The position numbers and the translations under genes are program-made. Positions 25,081 through 35,900 of a stretch of 64,000 nucleotides of DNA are shown here, one piece after another; positions within the stretch are counted from its first letter, which is position 1, and each line of letters opens with the position of its first letter. The stretch is from Parapristionchus giblindavisi (taxonomy: Eukaryota > Nematoda > Chromadorea > Rhabditida > Diplogasteridae): NCBI GenBank assembly GCA_943737045.1, contig CALSFV010000094.1, forward strand, positions 253,416 to 317,415. Direction: 5' to 3'. The notes beneath the pieces were generated by a model. That model ran no database searches, was not told where the DNA came from, and worked only from the letters and a program-made list of their open reading frames with translations.

Positions 25081-27500
25081 ATGAGTTCTAATGAATGGAG
25101 AATCAGAGTGATAACATATAATGTTGCACTTAAAGGAGCTTTATATGATACTGCTAAACAAATTGTTTATGCTAATAAATGTGATGAAGAAATGATGATT
25201 ATTGGACTACAGGTACTTTTGTTGTAGATACAGTATCCACTATGGAGTGAACTACGGTAGTAGATACAGTATCCACTATGGAGTGAACTACGGTAGTAGA
25301 TACAGTATCCACTATGGAGTGAACTAAGGTAGTAGATACAGTATCCACTATGGAGTGAACTACGGTAGTAGATACAGTATCCACTATGGAGTGAACTACG
25401 GTAGTAGATACAATATCCACTATGGAGTGAACTACGGTAGTAGATACAGTATCCACTATTGAGTGGACTACGGTAGTAGATACAGTATCCACTACGGAGT
25501 GAACTAAGGTAGTAGATACAGTATCCACTATGGAGTGAACTACGGTAGTAGATACAGTATCCACTATGGAGTGAACTAAGGTAGTAGATACAGTATCCAC
25601 TATGGAGTGAACTACGGTAGTAGATACAGTATCCACTATGGAGTGAACTACGGTAGTAGATACAGTATCCACTATTGAGTGAACTACGGTAGTAGATACA
25701 GTATCCACTATTGAGTGGACTACGGTAGTAGATACAGTATCCACTATGGAGTGAACTAAGCTAGTAGATACAGTATCCACTATGGAGTGAACTACGGTAG
25801 TAGATACAGTATCCACTATTGATGGGGCTACGGTAGTAGATACAGTATCAACTATTGAGTGGACTACGGTAGTTTGTTTAATTCTATGTAGATAGAGAAG
25901 GAAATCGGTGTTGTACTGTAGAATATAGAGATGGTGTTGGTTTGTGTACTGTTGATTACTATAAAATGTGTTGAATATCTCGTGATGAATAGAATAATTG
26001 TAGGAAGTTCCTCATTCGGAACAATATGTAGGTGCTGATCCTTCATGGATAACTAATATAGTTAAAGCAATAGCTGATAATACTCCATATTCATTGATTG
26101 GTAAAACATTCCAGGTATTATCTAATGCACTATAATATATTCCATATCCATTTATTCTTTTAGGCTACTAATCTTTTATTGATTTTTGTAAGACGAAGAC
26201 ATGCTCCTCAGGTTGGTTACTGTATATCGTATTCTACCGTAATCTAATTGTATATATAGATTGGTCGAATAGAATATCGATATGCTCGTAATACATTGGG
26301 AGGTTTAACAGGACATAAAGGATCGATTGGGGTTATTATAACATTGGCTGTAGGTAATCAATAAATGAGACCATATACGGTATCTATCTTTTATAGAATA
26401 AGGAATCAATTGTATTCACTTTATCTCATTTTGTACATGATGCGTCCCAATTGGATGCCAGAATCGCTCAATATAAGGGTAATCGATCGTGTTCCTTTCC
26501 TGAGAGGAAGAAAGTACGGTACGTTAAAGATATATTGATTGATATGATCGTATTATTCAGAGCATCTTTCTGGTTAGGAGATCTCAACTTTCGTATTGAA
26601 GGAGAACAAAATGAAATAAAAGAAAAGATTGATAAAGGAGATTTGAATGTAAGTAGATAGAATAGATGTTTACATCAATTATTGATTGATTTATTATAGG
26701 ATTTATTGGATAAAGATCAATTATTATGTAGTCGCCGTTCTGGTAAAATATTCACTGACTATCACGAGGTACTCTATACTCTCCTACCGTAATCGCCTTT
26801 TCATACTGTAGGCTCCAATCACTTTCAATCCAACTTATCGATTTTTCATGGGTACAACTGATTACGATCTAAAGAGAACTCCATCATGGTGTGATCGAAT
26901 ACTGTATAAAGTTAGTGGTATACTGTATCTTGAGATGTCTATCGATTATTGAACATAGGGAAATGTCTCTTGCAAGGAATATTCATCAATGGATACGGTA
27001 TTCGGAAGTGATCATATACCAGTTAAAGGAATCTATTCTATATCATTTGGATCTCTATCAAATACACCATGGAGAATACAATTTGTCCATATTCCAACAT
27101 GGTTAATCTATTCATTATGATATATATGATCTAATGATATTATAGGTATACATCTCTTCCTCTTCCTATTCGTTATCGTTATACAAATGATGAATATTGG
27201 AATCGTCGAGGATCATTTACTGATTGGATTGGAATATTTCCATCAAGAGCTGTTGATCTAACTAATCCTATTAAATGGGTAAACTATTCAATCGATTGAT
27301 TAGATCAATCAATAATGATTAAGGTATTTGCCATGACTTGTTACACAGATGGTTCATCTCCACCACATAATGTAGCTGAATTTGATTCAATAACAATAGG
27401 AGAATATCGTATTGGATATCATTCTGTATATTATAATACAATAATTGGATTAAGTCCTCCATTCAAAGTTATTGATCCTCTTCAATTATCTACTAAATAA
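25081..27500 (+). CDS. Inositol polyphosphate 5-phosphatase (INPP5K/SKIP-like)
   Basis: ATG at 25081 (MSSNEWRIRVITYNVALKG) begins a type-II 5-phosphatase catalytic domain. Visible motifs in order are ITYNVA, GLQEVP, HKGSIGV, WLGDLNFRI, PTYRF, PSWCDRIL and SDHIPV. These cover the nucleotide-substrate pocket and metal-binding residues of the endonuclease-like fold. The last exons read TDEYWNRRGSFTDWIGIFP and a TCYTDG/FDSITIGEYRIGYHSVYY segment. This resembles the C-terminal SKICH domain of INPP5K, and the nematode CIL-1 type has the same plan. Family role: it removes the 5-phosphate from PI(4,5)P2 and PI(3,4,5)P3. The first intron (25213 to about 26000) is mostly minisatellite. Later introns are 40-60 bp, and one ends in AAG rather than CAG. 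Confidence 0.87.
25217..25875. repeat. Intronic minisatellite, about 18 copies of a 36 bp unit
   Basis: A 36 bp unit containing GTAGATACAGTATCCACTAT, then GGAGTGAACTACGGTA, is repeated in tandem. Sporadic variants include AAGG for ACGG, TTGAGTGG for TGGAGTGA and CAATATCC. The array fills most of the first intron of the 5-phosphatase gene. The minus strand stays open as a 12-residue repeat (DTVSTTVVHSIV), which is a length artefact. It shares the word TACGGTAGA (here TACGGTAGT) with the WDR48 intron array. Confidence 0.97.
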
Positions 27501-28129
27501 TATTCATTCATCTAATAAACAAAGTCATTCTATGAAATATAATGAATGAGAGAAAGAAAGAAAGAAAGATTATAATTATTAGTATCCTTCAATTCTATTT
27601 ACTCCTTTTCCTTTCTCTCATTCTCTTTTATACTAAACATTATCCTGTAAATACTAACTAGAGAATATAATGGATTCATTTATTGTATACCTCATATGAA
27701 GTGCTTTAGACTCGTGTATATTTGTATTGTACAGTATAAATGATTAGAATATCAGAAAGATTTATGATTGATAAATGAATGAATTGAACTCGTATGAATG
27801 AATACACAGTTGATGGAGATGCAATGACTATTCGTGACTAGATGAAGACATTCTCATGGGAGGAGAGGGAGGAATAGGACGAGAGAGGGAGAGGGAGAGG
27901 AATAGGAAGAGGGAGAGGGAGGGGAAGAGGTAGAGGGAGAGGGAGAGGGAGGGGAAGAGGGGGGGGGTTGGGGGAGTGGATGATACCTGCGTGTGAAGGA
28001 AGACCATAAGAAGATATATGATATGAGAAGTATGAATGAATTAGTAGAATAGAAGAAGAAGAAGAAGAAAGAAGATAAATGAATGAATTGTAATAGAATA
28101 TTGATTAGATATATTGATATAACTATGAT
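27501..28129. other. Convergent intergenic region with polypurine tract
   Basis: Between the phosphatase stop and the Ly6-like gene there is AT-rich sequence and, at about 27855-27970, a strand-asymmetric GGGAGA/GGAAGA tract ending in nine consecutive G. The last exon of the Ly6-like gene may lie in or next to this tract. Nothing else is recognised. Confidence 0.5.
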
Positions 28130-29463
28130 CTCCACCATTACATCCTGAACCTGTACATGCACACATTGTTACCTTAATAAATATTGATTGATTGATATTG
28201 ATTGATATTGATTACTTGATCATTAGATATAGAAGTAGCATCATATTCATGATTAGGCCATTCATATAATCGATAGATCTTTCTAACAGCTTGTTTACAT
28301 CGTTGATTTCTATGATATTCTTCAATTTGCATTCGAATATCTTGATCCATTCCAAATAATAGAAATCTATCAACACAACCACGATATATTCCTGGTCTTT
28401 CATCTTAAAAGATTCAATATTATGATAATAATGAATGAAGATATCATAGTGATAGAAGACTGGTTAGTAATGTATAGATATGCTGTTTTATGGTAGGACA
28501 TTCAATGAAATAGACACTTCTCACGCTCTACCTCTCCTTTTCTCCCTCTCCCTCTCCCTCTCCCTCTCCCTCTCCCTTTTGTATCTCTTCTTTATACATC
28601 TTGTTGCATTCAATAGCCTGAGGGGGTCATTCAGTAGGTCTTCACTCATTATGAGAATGAATATGAAGACTATTTAAGATAGTATTCCCTTTCTATTGAA
28701 AGTAACTAGAAGGGGAATAGATAGAAGAGGGAATAGATCATTTGAATTCATGAATAAGACATAAGAGGTAGATAGATGGTCAACATGAGATTGAATAGAC
28801 TCCATCTATATAGACTACTTCAACTTCTTCATTTGATAAGTAACTATGGATACGTTGAGAGAAGAAGAAGAAGAAGGAGGAGGAGTGTAGTCAGTTGAGT
28901 CAAACCAATGAATAGAAGGATATGCAGAAGGATGAAATGAAGAAAGAGAATCATTATGAACAACAAACGGATATGGAATAAAGAATATAAGTTAGACAAC
29001 GAAGAAGGAGAGGGAGAGGGGGGGGGAGATGGGGGGGGGGGGGAGGGGAAGAGGGAGAGACTTACTATTTACAGTTTCAATAAGAGTGAAGCATGGAGAT
29101 GTACATGGGACTGTTGATATTGAATAGTCTGGATTCCAACAAAGATCTGTGAAGTTCTTTGGAGGAAAATAATGATGAAGAAGCTGAAAATGATATTAGA
29201 TATCTAAAATATCTTATCTATCTTATTATACTATCTACTTATTGAGATATGAGTTCATTCTTCTATGAATAGATAAAGAATGTAGATAGATATGAATAGA
29301 TATAAGTACTTACATGATCCCATAGATCAAGATATCGTGTAGATGCACAAGAAATACAATTAGAATGAGTAGAAGATGAGAATACATCAAATGGTGAAGA
29401 TGGAGATGAATGAATTGATATGATATCAAATGATAAATAGATTAATATAATGAATATATCCAT
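28130..29463 (-). CDS. Small secreted Ly6/uPAR-like cysteine-rich protein
   Basis: The start at 29463 gives a hydrophobic leader (MDIFIILIYLSFDIIS), consistent with a signal peptide, followed by SNCISCASTRY. The next exons, read by eye, give FTDLCWNPDY with CTSPCFTLIE, then IYRGCVDRFLLFG and QRCKQAVRKIY, then VTMCACTGSGCNGG. A CxxC near the N-terminus and a closing C.C....CN match the Ly6/three-finger layout common in nematode secreted or GPI-anchored proteins. The specific family member is not recognised. The C-terminal exon is unresolved: a possible acceptor lies at about 27990 before a proline/serine-rich purine-tract reading ending near 27832. The coordinates therefore cover only the confident part. 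Confidence 0.6.
28535..28580. repeat. (CTCCCT)n simple repeat
   Basis: Seven or so CTCCCT units lie in the intron of the Ly6-like gene. Complementary GGGAGA tracts occur at 27890-27960, 28990-29060 and 30890-31060. The same hexamer expands repeatedly in this part of the window. Confidence 0.9.
28990..29062. repeat. GGGAGA / poly-G tract
   Basis: GGAGAGGGAGAGG runs into blocks of seven and eleven or so G, then GGGAAGAGGGAGAG. It lies just outside the acceptor or donor of the Ly6-like exon at about 29065-29185. Such G-runs could form quadruplexes on the plus strand. Confidence 0.85.
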
Positions 29464-29910
29464 TGATATTGAATAGAATGAGGTTAGTATATAGAGAATG
29501 AGACACTAAGACCACGTCTATCTCCCCCTCTATGGATAGATAGATGAAGACTCCGCCCCATTTCAAGTTGAAGAGGTAAACGATGATGATGAATATATTA
29601 TAGATATGAATGAATGGAATAGATATAATACTTTATTATAGTTATATTGGATATGTAATGAAATAGAATAATAAAGATGAAGAATATAGAGATATCGATA
29701 TATGGAATAGAGATCAATATAGTAAATGTAAAGCGATGATGGAATGGATACAGTATAATACAGTAGATAGATAGGGATTAAGTATACGGTAGATGAGTTA
29801 GAGGATGGAATGGACTATGATCTATAGATACAATAGGTTAGAATAGTTATAAGAGGAAGAATACAGTAGATTATTTTGATTACTCTGAAGAATAGATGAT
29901 ATATGTAGTA

Positions 29911-32900
29911 TTAGTATAGACTAGTCTTCTTCATAATATTAGCAAATAAATCTTGAGTAACTTTAGAATCATTAGGTGAAGCTTCTCTTAACATTTCCAT
30001 TAGTTCATCATCTCCTAACTTTTCTCCCAATTCACGTGAAACCTATAATATATTGATTGATTTGATTCAATTGATTACAGTATCAATGATAGATACACTT
30101 TATTAGTCATCACTTTCTTCTACTTTTCATCTATTTTTACTTCTTCTCATTATTTCACTTGGGTAACATCAATTAGACAACTAGTACTCTACTCTCTCCC
30201 TCTCCCTCTCCCTCTCCACATTCTATACTCTCTCATCTCATTTCTAACCGACTATGACCGACACCTATGGATAAGGAGAGGGAGAGTGAGATAAATGGAA
30301 GAGATAGAGAGGAAGAAGGTTGAGAAAGGAGAGGATACTGAATCCTCTTTTCTCTCTCTTGGAAGATATACATAATTATTAGTGGTAGGATAGAAGGGAG
30401 GGGAGAGAATGTCTCTCTCTTCAATTCAATTAGTTATCCTTTCTCTTCAACATATTCATATTCTTCTATATTCTATTCATTTATTGATTGATTGATTGAT
30501 TGATCTACTTACAGTCCTTAGATTCTCCAATGATATCCATCCTTTATCTTCTCTATCAAATAGTTTGAATGCACATCTACAATCATAATCATTCATTCAT
30601 TCATTGATTCATTAATATCATCTCTTCATATATTCATATGAATAGACTTAACTATCTATCTCCTTCTATCTACATGAATAGTCACTATGAATGTAATAGG
30701 AATACTACTTATATTCCATATATTACTATCCATTATGAGTATCGTGCGATCTAATCTACTTTATAATGCATTTACACTTGATATAACTATCTATCTCACT
30801 TTATACTTTTGATATGAAGGATAAAGATATGAAGATAGAAGGTAAGAGTATATGTACAAGGAAGAATACACTAGAAAGGAATACATAACAAGGAGAGGGA
30901 GAAGGAGAGGTAGAAGGAGAAGGAGAGGGAGAAGGAGAGGGAGAGGGAGAAGGAGAGGTAGAAGGAGAAGGAGAGGGAGAAGGAGAGGGAGAGGGAGAAG
31001 GAGAGGTAGAAGGAGAAGGAGAGGGAGAAGGAGAGGGAGAGGGAGAAGGAGAGGGAGAAGATATGGAATGAGACATTGAAGTGAATGTTGAATGAAGATG
31101 GAACACATTAGACATAGAAAGAGAAGAAAGAAAATACAAAAGATATTCATATAAAAAGAAGAAGAAGAAGAGATGAAATACTGTAATATCTACACAATAT
31201 ATTCATTATGTATTGAATCATTCAATTAGTTTGTCCATTTGAGAGATCTCATTGATTACATTTGTTATTAGATTCATTTTGTATGGAGTCCTCTGATATA
31301 TTCATCTATTCTCTCAATCAACATAATCATCCATTCAATCATTACCATACAGAAGAATAAGCCTATGATCTTCATCGATCTATTTTGTTCTTCTCTTTCT
31401 CTCATCTACTTCCATCATATATCTATCAATAACTAGTAATCCCCACATATTGTACATTCGTATCGTTCATAACAGAATAGGAAGATGGTGTACACCACGA
31501 GTCACAAATACCAGAGTATCTTATCTCTAGCCACAACATGAAACATTGGCGCCAAAAAGTACAGGCCTACAGTATCTAGCTCTGCTATTCTACGGGCCTT
31601 ATGGCGCACTAAAAAATAGTGGAAAACAAAAAAGTACTAAAAAACCGAAAATGGTAAACGAAAATGATTGAAAATGAAAATGGTAGACCGAAAATGGAAA
31701 CTCGAAATTTGAATTCGCGAGAGCGGAAAAGGTGCCGGAATTCAAATTCTGACTTTCTAACTGTGATTTTCTGCGGTTATAAAAATTAAATAACGCCCAA
31801 ATTTCATTTTTCGAACTCTAAAAACGTTGGAAGTTGAATTCCTACTTAAAGGGAGAGTGAGATGTATTAAAGGGGGACCTCTCTCAATGGTCTCTTCATT
31901 GCGCACACTATTTCTCTGCTCTCTAACAACGAGAGAGCGTAGACCGTTGACAAAGGTTTCGGCCCCTTTAACCTCCTTCCTGCAGAAAATCGCAGTTGGA
32001 AAGTCAGAATTTTAATTCCCACACCTTTTTCCCGCGACTTCAAAGAGTTTCTAGATGCTTTTTAGACCCTGGAAAGTCCCCATTTTAAATTTTCCACTAT
32101 TTTTCTAGCGCGACTCTCTCTCTATCTATCTTGACACTGGTATACAATTGACTTTAGAATACAAAATACATGTCGATATGATTCTTTCTATAATATTCCT
32201 CAAAATGAGTCCATCGTATCGATGGATAATGACAAAATATAATTGATCAAAACTATCACTACTTTCACTATAACATTCGAATACACATATTTAAATTTGA
32301 ACAAGTATCTCTAAAATCGATAAATATAAATGGAACAATCTAATAGATACAGTACTACTACAGTAAATTCTACACACTCTAATAATCAATAATTCAATTA
32401 ATTATTGTACCTCATTTCTTCAGCACTTTTATCATTATTTCTTTCTCCAATACATTCAATGAATTCATCAATATCAATCATTCCTTTTCTTCCATGCCAT
32501 GATGGACGAGATGAAAGTTCCTTAAGATAATCAATCAATCAATAAGTCATAGTATACTGTACCTTTACTCTATCCATCATCTTCTCTACTTCTGCATTAC
32601 GAGGTTCAAATCCAAGTGCACGCATCACCAACTCAATTCAATTAATATAATCTATTACATGTACAATATTCGAAAGTGTAGATATGATGGGACTATCACT
32701 ACAGTTCTATTTTCTTCTCTATTTACAATTATGTGTAGAACGACACAACTAAGTGATTGGATGTACGATGTATTCCAAATTGTAAAATAACATTAATGAA
32801 ATATATATAAATGCACTATTTTAAAATTATCCTTATTCAGCAAAAAATGCAATAGTGTATATGAGAATATGCTCTCTCATCGACTATATATAATACTAGA

Positions 32901-35900
32901 TGCGCCTACGGCGCATCTAAGCCGGGGGGTAAACCCCCCGGACCCCCCTAAATCGCTTTATTACTTGAAAGATAGCACTGTTAATGACTAATTGTGTTCC
33001 GTTTTGTTCTCAGCAATACTGATATTTAGTAAATAGATTAAAGCAATGAGTATATTGAGAGCTACATGAGGGGTCAGCGAAAGTGCCTTCACGCGAAACG
33101 TTCGTACGAGAGCCAAAAGAGAGCAATCAAGTCATACTTTTTTTGATCGATAGAGCAGGGATGGCGCTACATTTTTCCAGTTTACCGCACCACCATATCT
33201 ATTACCGTAACCTCGTCAGATTACGGTAAACACTAAAAGTCCTTGAGACCAAGGGATTTTAAAGATGGAGCGTCGCGGTTTTCATTTTCCTATTTAGTAG
33301 GACGCAGCGCACAATCCTGTCGGATGGAATTTTGAAATTTGACATAATATTAATTTTAGGTCGACCCAAAACTTCATCACCAATTTAAATCGTTCTTTCG
33401 ATATATTGCGTTGCTTTTTCTTGACACTATGACTAATTCGACTATGGGGAGCACAGTAAAGTACAAAAAAGCATCTCTATCCAACCTATCTAACCTCTAT
33501 CTAACCTATCTATCTAACTTATCTATCTAACCTCTCTATCTAAGCTCTCTATCTAACCTCTCTATCTAACCTATCTATCTAAGCTCTCTATCTAACCTAT
33601 CTAACATCTCTATCTAACCTATCTATCTAAGCTCTCTATCTAAGCGCTCTATCAAACCTATCTAACCTCTCTATCTAAGCTCTCTATCTAACCTATCTAA
33701 CCTCTCTACCTAACCTATCTATCTAAGCTCTCTATCTAAACTATCTAACCTCTCTATCTAAGCTCTCTCTCTCTAACCTATCTAACCTATCTATCTAACA
33801 AGGGAATCCTTTTAGCTTGCTTTTAGCAATCCAGTTGAAAATTTGCACAGACATAGTTTAAGGTGATAGAAAATTATGTGTGAAGTAAAAAAACGCAGCA
33901 GGGCATTAGAAAGTGCCGAAAAATCGATTCAAAAATTTGGTCAATCTAGGCGAGAAATTATGTATGCAAAGTAGGCGGAAGGGGACTGAATTCATCACCC
34001 CTTCCTCTGAAGCAAGGAATCAACTGGATCGGTGGCGCAGTGGTAAGTGGCTCATATTCATATGAAAAGTTATTAGGTTCGAACCCACCGTGCTGCTGTT
34101 TCTTTTGCCGATTTTTCTCATTTGAGTCAACCGAACCGTCAAAACGAAAAAAACATATGTGTTAAATTGAGAAAATTTTTTTAAGTTTACAAGATTTTGA
34201 TAACTTTGAGTCCTATTATTTAAACTCAGCCGTCGATTTTTATTCGATGATGTTGTAGTGGAGCATCTCTGTGCTTGTGCAATACAATATGAAGAGAGAG
34301 AAAATAAAATAATTCGTTGTAAAAGTTGGTTTATACAACTGACATACGGTAGGATTTTCTACACTATACCATTTTGGCAATTTGATTCAGTCGATGATAT
34401 ATAAACTGCGAAAGTTCGGTTTAGTAATTATGAATGTTTGATATAAATGTCCATAATTATGCAAAGAAATCTTAAAATAATTTTTTTAAACATTCGCAAA
34501 TTTCACCCCGAATTATTTAATTTTCCCTCTCTTCATATTGTATTGTACAAGCATAGAGATGCTCCACTACAACATCATCCAATAAAAATCTACGGCTGTA
34601 TTTAAATAATAAGATTCAAAGTTTTCAAAATCTTTTAAATTAATTTTTTTTTCTCAATTTGTCACATAGGTTTTTTTTCACAAGTGAAAAAAATCGGCAA
34701 AAGTAACAGCAGCACGGTGGATTCAAACCAAATACATTTTAATATGAATATGAGCCACTTACCCTCAGGCAAATCTTTTTGAATCTAATCAGAACAGCTC
34801 TGCTTTTTGAATCTAATCAGACGATTTTTTAAATCGAATCAGAATCTAATTAGATTAAAAGCATTCTTTCAGCTTTTTGAATCTAATTTGAATATAATTA
34901 GATTCAATATATTCCTTGCGCGCCATTGGTGTTGACGTCTTTCAATCGCGCCAGCACCAGTGGCGCGCAAGAATAAAATTTTAATTTTTATGTAGTTTAT
35001 TGATGTTTTACGTGCTGTTAACAATTCTGTCATATTAAAAAGCTGTTTAGAGGTATGCGTCGGGTTCGTATTACGAACAAGGACATTCTTGATCATGTCC
35101 GAAGGATGAGCAGACGTTCGAAGAGTGAGAAGGTGGGAAATTCTGAAGAAGGTGAGGGTTTTCCCTGTTGATTGCGTTCTTTTATTGCTTGAGACTAGCA
35201 GTGCTAGGGGGATCCATAAATTGTTTTACTTGCGAGCGTTTTATACTTGTAGCGCGGGAGGAGCATTTCGCTAGCGCGGAAGGGCGCTGCGCGCCCATCC
35301 GCCTCAATTACTCTTCGAGAAGAGATGTGTTGCTATACAATAAACGTTTTCCTGCTCAGAATGACTCAAAACAAGTTGTTTCATCATTCTTAACACGAAA
35401 AACTACCCTAGAAAACTTTATTTCAGTCAGGAAAAATCAGCAAAAGTTTTGGATCGAACCGGGGTTCGAACCCGTTCGGTGTTTTTAGAGTGGGACCACT
35501 TTACCTCGACGCCATGAGTTCATTTTGTTTCTAAATATAGTCATATTATACACCAATCGACGCGCAAAGAGTCGCGCTACAACTTTCTTTGCCATGTAAA
35601 ACGCCTAAAACAATTATAAAAATAAATTTAACCAAGAAAACTGGCAAAATCGTGTTTTGGCACCTTTTCGTCGATTTTTCACGGCACGAAGAGGTCGTGC
35701 GGAGGTGGAGTGACATAAATTTTTTAATCCAGTTTTTCAAGGGCTACAACATGAGCATAGTTTGGTTGAATAAAAAAGGTGCGAAATTTGAGTTTTTTGA
35801 AAAAGTTAAAAATCGACCATTTTTCGCGACCGCACAGCTCCGCGAATACTAAACCAAATGAGTTGGGTCCAAAAGCAAAAAGTTGCGCCTCATCGAGTTC

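Noticed and set aside
25199..25816. 205-residue minus-strand frame of DTVSTTVVHSIV repeats
   Set aside because: Frame artefact of the 36 bp minisatellite inside the first intron of the 5-phosphatase gene.
30791..31150. Arginine/glycine-rich, Ser-Pro-rich and Leu-Pro-rich frames
   Set aside because: Three overlapping readings of a GGAGAA simple repeat inside an intron.
34031..34098. True tRNA gene
   Set aside because: The A and B boxes are present, but no acceptor stem or seven-base anticodon loop could be drawn. The sequence is repeated in inverse orientation as part of a repeat.
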